From Wukongibacter sp050859025 (GTDB lineage: Bacteria; Bacillota; Clostridia; Peptostreptococcales; Caminicellaceae), in assembly GCF_050859025.1 (NCBI RefSeq), contig NZ_CP138200.1:6138001-6202000 (forward strand): a stretch of DNA of 64,000 nucleotides. The letters are read 5' to 3'. The position numbers were made by a program, and so were the translations under genes. Below are positions 43,622-52,385 of the stretch, one piece after another (the first letter of the stretch is position 1; each line of letters starts with the position of its first letter). Below the pieces are notes generated by a model. It saw only the letters and a list, made by a program, of their open reading frames with translations. It did no database searches and was not told the origin of the DNA.

Positions 43622-44782
43622 TTACATTAAAGAAAGAACCTTACCTACTAGGAGGCCTCCACCAGTTCCTATTATATAACCCATCATAGCCATTAAAACT
43701 CCTATAGGAATCAATGCTTCACTATATGAAGCTGCAAGTATAGGAGCTGATGCTACTCCACCAATATTTGCAAGACTGGCAACACCACATGTAAATAGAT
43801 CTAATTTGAATATCTTGGCTACTAAAGCTAACACAACTGCATGTACAGCAAGGATTACAAAACCTGCGATTATATATATAGGTGCTTGAGTTAACTCTGC
43901 AAAATTTGCTCTTGAAGCTATTAATCCAACTATTGTATATAACATAAGGTTTGATAATTGTGGTGATCCTGGTAGCTTGCCCAAAGGTGTCATAGCACAA
44001 ATTACTCCTGCAGTTGTTGCTATAATAACAGACCAAGTTGTTCCTGAAAGGAATGTTGTTGTTGGTAAAACTGTAGCAAGAGCCTTTGCTATTGCTGAAA
44101 CGAATAAACTTGATCCTATTAATAATATTAAATCAAGAAACTCAATATTTTGTCTATTGTTTTCTTGTGAAGCTGCCAATTGTTCTCCTACTTCATCAAT
44201 TATCCTAGTATCTGCCTTAGTCCACTTATTAAATATCTTCGCATATGGAACAAATGCCAATAAAAGCATAACCCATATAGAATAATCTATTGAATCAATA
44301 AGAAGAGTATATCCCATACTGGAATCAGGTACATTCAATGCACCTTGAACAGCTGCCATATTTCCCGTTCCACCCATCCAACTTCCTGCTAGGGCAGCGA
44401 AAGCTTTCCAAGTACCTGGCTCATACATTCCTTTAAATAGCATAAAAGATATAATAAATCCTACACCAATACTAAAAGAAGCTGCAAAAAATCCTAATAA
44501 CATTTTAGGACCGAGTTTCACAATTTTTCTAAGGTCACATCTTAGCAACATTAAAAATATCATAGCTGGTAATAAATTACCCTTAACCATTTTATAATAC
44601 ATATTTACATCATCTGTTTTCTGCCAAACTTTGAATGTTGCAAGTAACATTACAGTGAAATATAGTAAAACGATAGCTGGAACATATTTAAAAAATTTAC
44701 AATTGCTTTTCTTTTCAGCTAGCACTATTAAACTTGCAAAAAATATAATAAATGCAAGATAAGTAAAACCATTTGTAATCAT
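43622..44782 (-). CDS. DUF819-family membrane transporter
   Basis: 386 residues, about 11 membrane helices, ATG with AAGGAGGAAG upstream. Family features: GSWMGGTGNMAAVQGAL, SIDYSIWVMLLLAFVPY, a repeated second half with GVASLANIGGVASAPILAAS and GYIIGTGGGLLVGK. DUF819 proteins resemble anion or amino-acid symporters and often sit beside enolase-superfamily dipeptide epimerases, as here, so import of murein peptides or dipeptides is plausible. Preceded by an unusual leader with a promoter, a terminator and a tiny open frame. Confidence 0.85.
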   Translation of the reverse strand: MITNGFTYLAFIIFFASLIVLAEKKSNCKFFKYVPAIVLLYFTVMLLATFKVWQKTDDVNMYYKMVKGNLLPAMIFLMLLRCDLRKIVKLGPKMLLGFFAASFSIGVGFIISFMLFKGMYEPGTWKAFAALAGSWMGGTGNMAAVQGALNVPDSSMGYTLLIDSIDYSIWVMLLLAFVPYAKIFNKWTKADTRIIDEVGEQLAASQENNRQNIEFLDLILLIGSSLFVSAIAKALATVLPTTTFLSGTTWSVIIATTAGVICAMTPLGKLPGSPQLSNLMLYTIVGLIASRANFAELTQAPIYIIAGFVILAVHAVVLALVAKIFKLDLFTCGVASLANIGGVASAPILAASYSEALIPIGVLMAMMGYIIGTGGGLLVGKVLSLM

Positions 44783-44825
44783 AGAACTTCCTCCTTATTT
44801 TTTCTTTCTATTTTGATAACAATTT

Positions 44826-44846
44826 TTATAATATTTTAAATTGCAT
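44826..44846 (-). CDS. Possible six-residue leader peptide
   Basis: ATG at 44846 follows GAAGGAGGTGAAA, one of the strongest ribosome sites in the window, but the frame is just MQFKIL and a stop. It lies between the leader terminator (44900-44935) and the DUF819 start (44782). It may be a regulatory leader peptide or a remnant of a translation start. Confidence 0.4.
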   Translation of the reverse strand: MQFKIL

Positions 44847-44884
44847 TTTCACCTCCTTCTTCATAAGAATATGTCTTACTAATT

Positions 44885-44935
44885 GCAAAAAAACAAAAAG
44901 AGGCTCGTAGATTGTATAGCAATCAAACGAGCCTC
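44885..44935 (-). promoter_or_regulatory. Leader terminator / attenuator before the DUF819 operon
   Basis: GAGGCTCGT and ACGAGCCTC with an inner GATTG/CAATC form a strong stem; read leftward it is followed by TTTTTGTTTTTTT. It lies about 65 bases after the promoter at 45001-45029 and 100 bases before the DUF819 gene, the position of a transcription attenuator. Confidence 0.75.
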
Positions 44936-45000
44936 ATTCACGCTAATGCTTTGGGCATCTAAATAAATAAGGTCTAAATATTAAATTCCATTTCACTGAA

Positions 45001-45029
45001 ATTATATCAAATTCAATTTGTTTTTTCAA
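45001..45029 (-). promoter_or_regulatory. Sigma-70 promoter of the DUF819 operon leader
   Basis: Minus strand TTGAAA (45029-45024), 17-base spacer, TATAAT (45006-45001). Confidence 0.8.
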
Positions 45030-45035
45030 GTATAT

Positions 45036-45399
45036 TTGAAATATATTTATTTTTCATAACTTTCTAAAAATTACTCCCTTTAGGAAAGCTACTTCTAAAA
45101 TAAAATTTATTTATACTTTTTTCAAAAATTTTAAATCATTAAAGTGGTACTCATTACCATTACTTTATATACTACTAGCCTGTGATTACAAGTCTGCAAA
45201 ATGCAGTGACTGACCATACCATAGATATTTTGTATATAAAGATGGATTGATTAACTCTGACACGGTAATATTACTTCTTCAATAATCCTTTTCCTCTATT
45301 ACGGCAATATTTAAATTTACATCAATTATATAGATAAACTACACCAAAAGCACTACTGCGTTTCTGCATCAGACAAATCTCTATCTCACTTGTCTTTCA
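45036..45399. other. Intergenic stretch, no gene seen
   Basis: Between the DUF819 promoter and the LysE gene stop. No frame with a ribosome site and no recognised repeat; the sequence is mixed in composition and may be decayed coding DNA. Confidence 0.4.
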
Positions 45400-46014
45400 T
45401 TAATACTCATTAATTCCAAGAAGCACAAGATATACATGATCTTTAAAGATTGTATAGGCTACATATATCAGTAATAAAGCCATTACAATGTTAAAAACTT
45501 TTATTATTCTATCATTCTTAATCAATGTTCCAAAATACTCACCAATAAAAGAATAACTAGACGGTGCGAGGCAGGCTAGCATTGATAACACTAACGATAC
45601 GACTAATATTTTAATCCCACTAATATTATTTGCTGGGAAACTTATAGTAGCAATTGGAAGAGTTGCTAAAGTTGCCTTTGGATTCATTATTTGCATTAAT
45701 AGTCCATTTTTAAATGTTAATAATCTTATGTCTTTTTGTTTACTGATATCAACATTTGATTTAAGTATTTTTACAGCTAAATATAAAATATATATTGAAC
45801 CAACTGAACTAATATATATAAGATATTCTTTTCTAATAAATTTTTCACCTGTATAACCAAATATAATAAATAGAAGAAACATTGCAAATCCTACTCCAAT
45901 AAAAAATCCAATTGATTCCTTGAATTTTCTATTAAATCCTAAATTTAGTCCCAATATATTTATTGGTCCAGGAGTATACATTATGCCAATAGCATATAGA
46001 ATCATTTCTAACAT
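45400..46014 (-). CDS. LysE/RhtB-family amino acid exporter
   Basis: 204 residues, six membrane helices. Family pattern: YAIGIMYTPGPINILGLNLG at the N-terminus (the conserved PGP), a middle FKNGLLMQIMNPKATL, and helix 4-6 region. Such proteins export lysine, homoserine, threonine or other amino acids. It starts 23 bases downstream of an AraC-family regulator gene on the same strand, with AGGAGGTAAAA before its ATG, so the two are likely cotranscribed and the regulator may sense the exported amino acid. Confidence 0.88.
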   Translation of the reverse strand: MLEMILYAIGIMYTPGPINILGLNLGFNRKFKESIGFFIGVGFAMFLLFIIFGYTGEKFIRKEYLIYISSVGSIYILYLAVKILKSNVDISKQKDIRLLTFKNGLLMQIMNPKATLATLPIATISFPANNISGIKILVVSLVLSMLACLAPSSYSFIGEYFGTLIKNDRIIKVFNIVMALLLIYVAYTIFKDHVYLVLLGINEY

Positions 46015-46036
46015 TTTTATTTTACCTCCTAATAAC

Positions 46037-46873
46037 CTAAACTTTTAAAACCATATACTTCCGATATTCTGATGGAGTCAATCCAAATACTCTTTTAAAT
46101 CTTTTACCAAAATGACTTAAATCGTAAAATCCATACCTTTCTACAATATCTAAAATATCTACTCCAGTTTCTAAATCTTCGCAAGCTAATTTTATTTTAC
46201 TGTCTAACATATATTGATATGGCGTCATGCCAACTTGTTTTTTAAACATCCTAATAAAGTGATATTTCGATATATTGAGCTCTCTACAGATATCATTTAA
46301 AGTAATCTGCTGCTGAAGAGTTTCATCAATTAAATTGGTAGCTTTTATTATTAAGCTATCTTTTTTTAAAGTGATATCTTCATTAAGTGAACTACCTGAA
46401 TTTTTATAGAATAATGTTTCTATCATTTCAACGAAAAATTCATTTACAATAAATGAATCTTTCCCTCTGGTATTCACAGCATTAATAAAGGAAAGCAGCT
46501 TATTTCTTACTACATTATCAAATACCACAGTTTGTTTAAAACTGAAATCTCTAATTGATTTGTTGCAAATTTCTTTCAACGAATCAATAAAAAATATTCT
46601 AGGTATATATATCATTTGATAACTAAATCCTGCTTTATCTTCATTATATCCATCATGAAGTTCTTCAGGATTAAAAAGTATAATGCCGCCTCTATGGACC
46701 TTATAGTATGAGCCACTACAAAAAAATGATTGATGCCCACTTGTAGTAATTCCAATTGCATAATCATTGTGTGAGTGTTTTATATACTTAAAATCACAAA
46801 TCGATGCATTTAAAACTTTTATCTCAGGTAAATTCGGAGTTTTTATATAACTAAAATAATCTCTTGCATACAT
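46037..46873 (-). CDS. AraC-family regulator with cupin sensor
   Basis: 278 residues from ATG 46873 (AAGGGTGTG upstream); the frame extends to a TTG at 46909 inside a transposase relic. N-terminal cupin-like ligand domain (HSHNDYAIGITTSGHQSF, RGGIILFNPEELHDG). C-terminal double helix-turn-helix: ITLNDICRELNISKYHFIRM and DILDIVERYGFYDLSHFGKR, then FKRVFGLTPSEYRK. Presumably controls the lysE-type exporter gene that follows. Confidence 0.93.
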   Translation of the reverse strand: MYARDYFSYIKTPNLPEIKVLNASICDFKYIKHSHNDYAIGITTSGHQSFFCSGSYYKVHRGGIILFNPEELHDGYNEDKAGFSYQMIYIPRIFFIDSLKEICNKSIRDFSFKQTVVFDNVVRNKLLSFINAVNTRGKDSFIVNEFFVEMIETLFYKNSGSSLNEDITLKKDSLIIKATNLIDETLQQQITLNDICRELNISKYHFIRMFKKQVGMTPYQYMLDSKIKLACEDLETGVDILDIVERYGFYDLSHFGKRFKRVFGLTPSEYRKYMVLKV

Positions 46874-46898
46874 GGACAACACACCCTTATACAAAAGA

Positions 46899-47156
46899 TT
46901 ATATACCAATTCTAATATATTGTATTGTAAATAATTGCTCTTTCATACAATTGCAAACTAACCAATTCTTGGCTTCGTTAATGGTAAAATAAATTTTTAG
47001 AGACATCTTAGGAATTGATGTCTCTTTTGAGAGAATATAAATTATTTTAACTAAAGCTTCATCCGTAGGATATGTAGTTTTATTCTTAGTAACTTTTCTA
47101 AGCTGTCTTTGTGTCCAGCAAATCGGGTACAGGTCAACTGTAATATTTAAGTACAC
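46899..47156 (-). pseudogene. IS256-family transposase C-terminal relic
   Basis: The frame contains QRQLRKVTKNKTTYPTDEAL followed by VKIIYI, which matches the end of IS256/mutator-type transposases (the N-R-Q-x-R-K-V-T-K block), and a later KNWLVCN resembling the K-x-W motif. N-terminal catalytic region missing; frame disrupted between the two blocks. Confidence 0.7.
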
Positions 47157-47169
47157 CTTTTTTTCATAT

Positions 47170-48885
47170 TTAAGAACTATATTTTTCTAAAAGCATTAAT
47201 TCCGAAGTTTCAAAAGAACTCAAGGTAATTGAGTTTAAATCAATGGATACAGATTCAAAGGCGCCTTTATCTTTTATCTTAAATACATTTAATACCATTT
47301 TCCCTTCTGATATTTCTTTAAGTTTTCCCTTATAGTTTTCATTTAGAGTTTTTATTTCTACAAAATGATTTTTTACTTGATAACTATTAAAAATAGTCTC
47401 CCATTTTTTAAGGTCAATATAAGGTACTGTATTTAATTTAAAATAATATTCTTTTTGAAGTAGCTCATTATAAAAATCATGACAATAAGATAGAGTTTTG
47501 ATTTGATTTTTCAAGAAAATACAATAGCCATCTAATCTTAACCCTTCTACTCTTACTGCCAAGCAATACTCTCCTTCTTCCTTTAAAAGAATCATTTGAT
47601 TAAAGGTGCTCTGTGATTTAAATTGAATTCTTACAAGTTTTTGAAGTTCTAAATTACATTCTAATGCTAGGTTTTGTAAAGCTTCTACAGTAGTTTTATT
47701 TTCAGATAGAACTTCCTTTTTTTCCTCCGTTATATTTATGATTGTATTATCTTTTATTTCTTCTTCTAACTTTGCACTCTGCTTATTTTGTGTTTTATTG
47801 GTTAAATTCTCTATTTCATTATTTAAATCCTTTTCAGGATAAATAGACTTATATCTTTCTTCTTGTCTATTATGCTTCTGAGTATCTTCTCCTTGAATAG
47901 TTACTTGACCATATTTATCTATATATCTTTGAAATACTTCTCTTAAAGCATCTTCTCCTACTGTTGTTTCTGAACATTTCACTTTGAATCTTCCTGTTTT
48001 TTTCAATTTTTCTTCATCATAATCTAATACATCATTGATTCTTGAAAAAAATTTCGGATTTTCGTTTATAAAAGTTTGAATATCATTAAACCAAATGATT
48101 AACGCACCTGAAGTATCCCTTGTTGCCCTTTGTACTTCTATTAATTTAATCACATTCCAATCAAGCTTAAAATTTGCCTGAGGAAATTCAAATCCTTTTT
48201 TTGTTAAAATCAAATATGAAGTATGTTCTATTTTCTTAAAAAGATAAAACATAATAGGTATGCTTATAAAACAGGTTATCAAGAAAAATGTAGCATTTTT
48301 TACAAATATATTAATGAAAAACAGACTACCTAACCCAACCCATAATATTTGAGATGTACTTTTATTAATTTCTAATTTATCTTGTGATTTTTCGCGGTAA
48401 TATGTAGAATACTCTTTTAAAAACATTTCAATTTTTGATTTTAAATCATCAGTTGAACTTTTTATAAAATTATAAGGATATTCTATTATTTTATCTTCTT
48501 CATGAGTTTCATTTAAAATATTTGATTGTTGTAATTTTTCATAAAACAATTTTTTTTCTTCTGTCATCACTATATCTTTTCTTAGTTTAATACAAAGATA
48601 ATATCTAAAAAAAGCAAATTTAATGTAATATGTATCAATATCATTCCAAGGAATCTCTTTCTCATAAGAATATAGTTTAATTCCCTTCTTTTGCAAATCA
48701 AAAACAATTAAAGACCTTTTAATCCAATCAAATTTAATTGGATTTTTATAGAAAAATATAAAATATACTGCACCTAAAATAAAGATTGTTGAAATAATAC
48801 CTAAAAATATCCAGCTAATAACTAAGGTACTAAACATGATACAAAAAACTAAATTCCTATTATAAAATATTTTAATATCCTCCAT
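47170..48885 (-). CDS. Large membrane protein of unknown function
   Basis: 571 residues. Two helical hairpins in the membrane (about 12-47 and 184-222), each followed by a beta-rich segment containing a W-N-D/V-I motif (EIPWNDIDTYYIKF and FKLDWNVIKLIEV), which resembles a duplicated STM3941/PH-like membrane module. Then a charged, probably coiled or disordered linker (about 325-395) rich in K/E/N, and a C-terminal domain whose last 60 residues (HFVEIKTLNENYKGKLKEIS to the end) alternate short strands in an Sm/Lsm-like pattern. I do not recognise the whole architecture. Single gene; ribosome site GGGAG. Confidence 0.6.
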   Translation of the reverse strand: MEDIKIFYNRNLVFCIMFSTLVISWIFLGIISTIFILGAVYFIFFYKNPIKFDWIKRSLIVFDLQKKGIKLYSYEKEIPWNDIDTYYIKFAFFRYYLCIKLRKDIVMTEEKKLFYEKLQQSNILNETHEEDKIIEYPYNFIKSSTDDLKSKIEMFLKEYSTYYREKSQDKLEINKSTSQILWVGLGSLFFINIFVKNATFFLITCFISIPIMFYLFKKIEHTSYLILTKKGFEFPQANFKLDWNVIKLIEVQRATRDTSGALIIWFNDIQTFINENPKFFSRINDVLDYDEEKLKKTGRFKVKCSETTVGEDALREVFQRYIDKYGQVTIQGEDTQKHNRQEERYKSIYPEKDLNNEIENLTNKTQNKQSAKLEEEIKDNTIINITEEKKEVLSENKTTVEALQNLALECNLELQKLVRIQFKSQSTFNQMILLKEEGEYCLAVRVEGLRLDGYCIFLKNQIKTLSYCHDFYNELLQKEYYFKLNTVPYIDLKKWETIFNSYQVKNHFVEIKTLNENYKGKLKEISEGKMVLNVFKIKDKGAFESVSIDLNSITLSSFETSELMLLEKYSS

Positions 48886-49249
48886 AATTTATCTCCCTCT
48901 TTTTGTTCTTATTTTATTTTGAAATCAAAATTCCACGTTAAACTTAAATTACTGCCATTTACTGTTTAATTACGAAGATTTTCGAAATCATATTCTAACG
49001 CCTGTACCATATCTTTTCCGTGAATTTTAGAATTTTAAGACTATATATAGTAGCTAGTTCTCTGGGATGGTAATTATATTATTTACTCAATTATTTATAT
49101 CTCATTGAATTTTCTTTTTCATATAAAGTGCAACTCTTTATAACATCTACACTTCTCTATTTGGTGTGATATTCCTGCAAAATTTACATATTATCTCAAA
49201 TCAGAATCTAAGCTCTAGCCCTATACACACGTATGAGGAAACATAGCTT
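48886..49249. other. Intergenic stretch, no gene seen
   Basis: Upstream region of the large membrane protein gene. AT-rich; I see no open frame with a ribosome site and no repeat before the hairpin half at 49250. Confidence 0.45.
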
Positions 49250-49410
49250 TAAAAAACTGCCGTTATTTATGGTACAGTTCCCCCTATTAATCCTAAACCC
49301 CCTATAAACCTGCTCAAGCAATATCACCTTCATAAGCTGATGAGGAATTGTCATGGGCGAAAATGACAACTTATAATTAGCTCTCTTTAAAACACTCTTA
49401 GAGTAATCAG
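49250..49410 (-). pseudogene. Hairpin-repeat half plus unidentified coding scrap
   Basis: 49250-49282 is the left half of a CCGCC-hairpin repeat. The leftward frame above it reads KLSFSPMTIPHQLMKVILLE then QVYRGFRINRG, a compact conserved-looking helix that I have no family for, and begins inside the REPIN-like repeat at 49411, so it has no true start. Confidence 0.35.
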
Positions 49411-49479
49411 GTGTCAGGCTAGAACACATAAAACTTGAAACATAAATGATTTTTCAAGTTACATGTTCTAGCCTGACAC
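49411..49479. repeat. REPIN-like GTGTCAG palindrome, copy 1
   Basis: GTGTCAGGCTAGAACA pairs with TGTTCTAGCCTGACAC; inner arms AACTTGAA and TTCAAGTT pair as well. 69 bases. Copies of the same unit lie at 50419 and 52215, and an IS110-interrupted copy spans 57.27-60.82 kb. Confidence 0.85.
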
Positions 49480-49578
49480 TTAAGTTTCTGCTCATCCCTT
49501 TCAGTTCCCAGCGTAATTTTCACAACTTCCGTTTTGATAAGAAATTGTGTCGGGAACTGCTGTGTTAGGAGATGAACT

Positions 49579-50370
49579 TTATATAAGGAACAATTTACTT
49601 TCCTGGTTACATTTAATTATAATCGTATCTATATCAATATTTATACTTTCTAAGTTATCTTCTACTATTCCTAGACTGATTCTATTAATTATATTATCTT
49701 GCTCAATTACAGTTAAATCTCCCCCAATAACCCCTATTGCATAATTACATTCATCTTGTTTTTTCACTCTTACAATAATATCTTTACACCACTTGCCATG
49801 CTCAATAACTAGTGACAATATCTTCTTTCCTTGTAAGTCCTTTGTGTCAAATCTATCTAATGATACGCTTTCTACCTTATGAATAATAAGTTCATAGTTA
49901 CCATCATTATGATTAAACATCACTAGCTCATCAATTTTCTCATCAATATTTAATTCTAAATTAATATCGATTTTCTCATATACTAATTCTTCACCTAGTA
50001 TATAAATATTTGATATTTCATTAGCAGTTATAGCATTTTCATCAAACTCACATACTATTTCTTCAATAACTACTTCGTTCCATTTGCACCCATTTCTTTC
50101 TTTGCTATCTAATTCTAATATCTGTTGGTTACATGCCTTAGATATATATTCATATCCATTTATATTGAACTTACATTTGTCAAAAATAGCACTATTTAAT
50201 TCATTATTTAAATTGTGAAAATCATAGTATGGATTATCATGATAAAATAACATATTTTCTTTCTCTTTATAAACATATAAGACTATTTTATTATTTAATA
50301 TCGTGAGTTTGTTGATAAATATATCTTGCCCCATAAATCTATCCATTCTATTTATTTTAATCTCTCTCAT
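49579..50370 (-). CDS. Hypothetical protein, soluble
   Basis: 263 residues from ATG 50370 with GGAAGGAAGTG upstream; the frame runs on to 50451 into a repeat. No signal peptide or membrane helix. Rich in Asp, Glu, Ile and Asn with alternating hydrophobic strands (for example NYELIIHKVESVSLDRFDTK); all-beta structure is likely, perhaps two repeats of a jelly-roll or immunity-protein-like domain. I do not recognise a family. It lies between two REPIN-like repeats. Confidence 0.6.
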   Translation of the reverse strand: MREIKINRMDRFMGQDIFINKLTILNNKIVLYVYKEKENMLFYHDNPYYDFHNLNNELNSAIFDKCKFNINGYEYISKACNQQILELDSKERNGCKWNEVVIEEIVCEFDENAITANEISNIYILGEELVYEKIDINLELNIDEKIDELVMFNHNDGNYELIIHKVESVSLDRFDTKDLQGKKILSLVIEHGKWCKDIIVRVKKQDECNYAIGVIGGDLTVIEQDNIINRISLGIVEDNLESINIDIDTIIIKCNQESKLFLI

Positions 50371-50418
50371 AAAATCACTTCCTTCCATAACTGTTTTTCT
50401 CCTAACGCAAAAAGAAAG

Positions 50419-50487
50419 GTACCAGACTAGAACACATAAAACCTGAAACATAAATGATTTTTAAAATTACATGTTCTAGTCTGACAC
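50419..50487. repeat. REPIN-like palindrome, copy 2
   Basis: GTACCAGACTAGAACA at the left and TGTTCTAGTCTGACAC at the right; a paired substitution (GACTAG/CTAGTC) keeps the stem, a compensatory change that points to selection for the hairpin. Confidence 0.85.
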
Positions 50488-50514
50488 TTAGATTTTCCAA
50501 ACTGATAGACCAGG

Positions 50515-51209
50515 TCAGGCTTTACTAATTTACTTATTTTTTTTAAACTATCAACTATTACTTTGATTCTTTCTGTCGACTTTTGTGATTCTCTTATAAT
50601 TTTTGATATACTGATTTAAGTCCTTTGCTATTTCTTTATTTGATATATTACAATATTTTTTGCTTAGTATTACTCACGCTTTTCTTGCTCCTACAAATCT
50701 TTAAACTCGATTCTTTCGCATTATTTCTTCTTCACTTATGCCTGTTAGTTTACACACTTCTTTTTTTATATCTTTGTAACTTATTTTACTCTTTGTTTGT
50801 CTCAACTTATCTTCATCTTTAATCTTACCTAATATTTTTTCTTCATTCTTTATTTGTGGTATGTTTATAATCTCCTCAGCCTCAGCAAAATCTATATACC
50901 TTTTTACTCATTTCCTTTTATCATCAGAAAATAATTCTAATACAAATTCTTGGTCCACTAGAATTCTATTTGATTTATCTATGTATTCTACACGACTACT
51001 TCACTCATATTCTATCCCATCTATTATACAAGCTTTTAGCGAATTTTGATGAATATATTTTAAATCTATATCTCTCTTTAATATCTTTTTACAATTCTTA
51101 AATATTCTTCTTTTTCATTTTTTCTCTCAAATACATTTTTTCTATTGTTTCCTCTATTAATTACGTAATATAGTGCTACCTCATAATGTATTCTAGGTTT
51201 TCTTGCCAT
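50515..51209 (-). pseudogene. RAYT (REP-associated Y1 transposase) relic 2
   Basis: Begins ATG at 51209 with MARKPRIHYEVALYYVINRG, the start of the Y1_Tnp/RAYT family, then jumps by an internal deletion to the C-terminal half: a W-S-S motif read as TGA-S-S (EYE, stop, SSRVEYIDKSNRI), FVLELFSDDKRK, and ISEEEIMRKNRV. Several stops and a missing catalytic HUH domain show it is dead. Its 3' end carries GGTCAGGC, matching the REPIN-like hairpins that lie on both sides. Confidence 0.8.
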
Positions 51210-51325
51210 CGTACCACCTTCATTCTTTTAAAGTTCTTATTATTTTAATTATCTCATTTAAGATAGATCAGTAAATCCTACCCCTCTCTTTGCTTATCTC
51301 GTCATCAAAGATAAACGCTTCTAAA

Positions 51326-51964
51326 TCATAGAACTATAATATGTTTTAAGGATATTAATAACAATGGTATATACATACTTGCTAGCAGCAATCTTTGCCA
51401 CAGTCCACTAAGACCAATTATAGAACTCTGAAAGGCTTCTTTTTCAGACATAATAAATAGTATAAATAGAACTATACTTAATATAAAGAAAGTAATTGAA
51501 ATTATGCCAATTATGCTATCATATTCTTTAAAGGATATTACACCAACTACTAAAGGAATAAAAGTTAAAACTAGAAAACCTAAACCCGCTCCGATTCCAT
51601 GAATTTTAGATGCTATTGTCTCAATTTCTTTACTTTCATTAACACTAAATATCCCAGATATAATTCCTGCACCTATTCCAAATATGAATAGTATTATTGC
51701 TCCTGCACTTGCAAAACTTTTTGATACCACAGAATAAGCAATATAAAGATTTACTGCTGAGATACATATTAAAATTCCTAAAATAATTAACCAAAGATTA
51801 TAAAAAAAAGCTACTGGACTTTTAGGGTTTCCAAGAACACTCATAACTTGTTTCGCATGACTATATTCAGGATAGAAAAAGGCTAAAATATATGCAACAA
51901 TATAATCTCCAATTATCGCTATTATTAATAACATCCAACTCAATTTAGAGCCCCATAAACTCAT
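51326..51964 (-). CDS. DUF998 membrane protein
   Basis: 212 residues, six membrane helices, with the DUF998 pattern YPEYSHAKQVMSVLGNPKSP after helix 1 and HGIGAGLGFLVLTFIPLVVG later. Function of the family is unknown. The leader shares a duplicated block with 6257-6420. Single gene. Confidence 0.82.
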   Translation of the reverse strand: MSLWGSKLSWMLLIIAIIGDYIVAYILAFFYPEYSHAKQVMSVLGNPKSPVAFFYNLWLIILGILICISAVNLYIAYSVVSKSFASAGAIILFIFGIGAGIISGIFSVNESKEIETIASKIHGIGAGLGFLVLTFIPLVVGVISFKEYDSIIGIISITFFILSIVLFILFIMSEKEAFQSSIIGLSGLWQRLLLASMYIPLLLISLKHIIVL

Positions 51965-52021
51965 AAACTTTACCTCTTCTTTCTCCTAACATAGTAGGGA
52001 ATGTCTTATAACTATGATATT

Positions 52022-52195
52022 CTCAACATATGTCGGTAATACTACACTTAAAATATTAGAAGATTATCCTACTAATCATTTAGTATATTAATTATGCAAA
52101 TTTTGTAGAATTCCTCTATCCATTTTGTCAGTTTTTGAAAAATTTTGTTCAAATACAATTTATTACAAAAGAAAATTCCTATGACATATTAGTCT
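52022..52195 (-). repeat. Dispersed ~160-bp repeat, copy 2
   Basis: Upstream region of the DUF998 gene; blocks TAATACTACACT, AATTATGCAAAT and TTACAAAAGAAAATTCCTAT shared with 6257-6420. Confidence 0.6.
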
Positions 52196-52214
52196 GCATA
52201 GGAAAAAAAGAAAA

Positions 52215-52283
52215 GTGCCAGGCTAGAACACATAAAATTTGAAACATAAATGATTTTTAAAGTTACATGTTCTAGCCTGACAC
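52215..52283. repeat. REPIN-like palindrome, copy 3
   Basis: GTGCCAGGCTAGAACA to TGTTCTAGCCTGACAC, 69 bases, followed like the others by TTAGATTTTC. It directly abuts the right half of a CCGCC-hairpin repeat at 52301. Confidence 0.85.
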
Positions 52284-52300
52284 TTAGATTTTCTCTACTT

Positions 52301-52340
52301 GTGATACAGTTATCCGTTTCGCTATAACTGCGGTTTTTTA
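52301..52340. terminator. CCGCC-hairpin repeat half, copy 5
   Basis: GATACAGTTATCCG to TAACTGCGGTTTTTT: only the right half, with the stem ATACAGTTA/TAACTG and a T-run. It lies 46 bases beyond the ABC permease stop and could end its transcript only in the rightward sense. Confidence 0.5.
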
Positions 52341-52385
52341 TAACTAACTTAATTAACGCTAATTTCAAAATATCATTTTTTATAA

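Noticed and set aside
44900..44990. T-box or amino-acid riboswitch before the DUF819 operon
   Set aside because: No T-box consensus (the AGGGTGGNACCGCG type) and the leader before the terminator is only about 65 bases. Reported as an unclassified attenuator.
49208..49429. 73-codon frame starting in a REPIN-like repeat
   Set aside because: The start lies in the repeat, there is no ribosome site, and the tail runs through a hairpin-repeat half. Kept only as a coding scrap.
49411..52283. CRISPR array
   Set aside because: The repeats are palindromes kilobases apart with genes between them, not short direct repeats with regular spacers; no cas gene is present.
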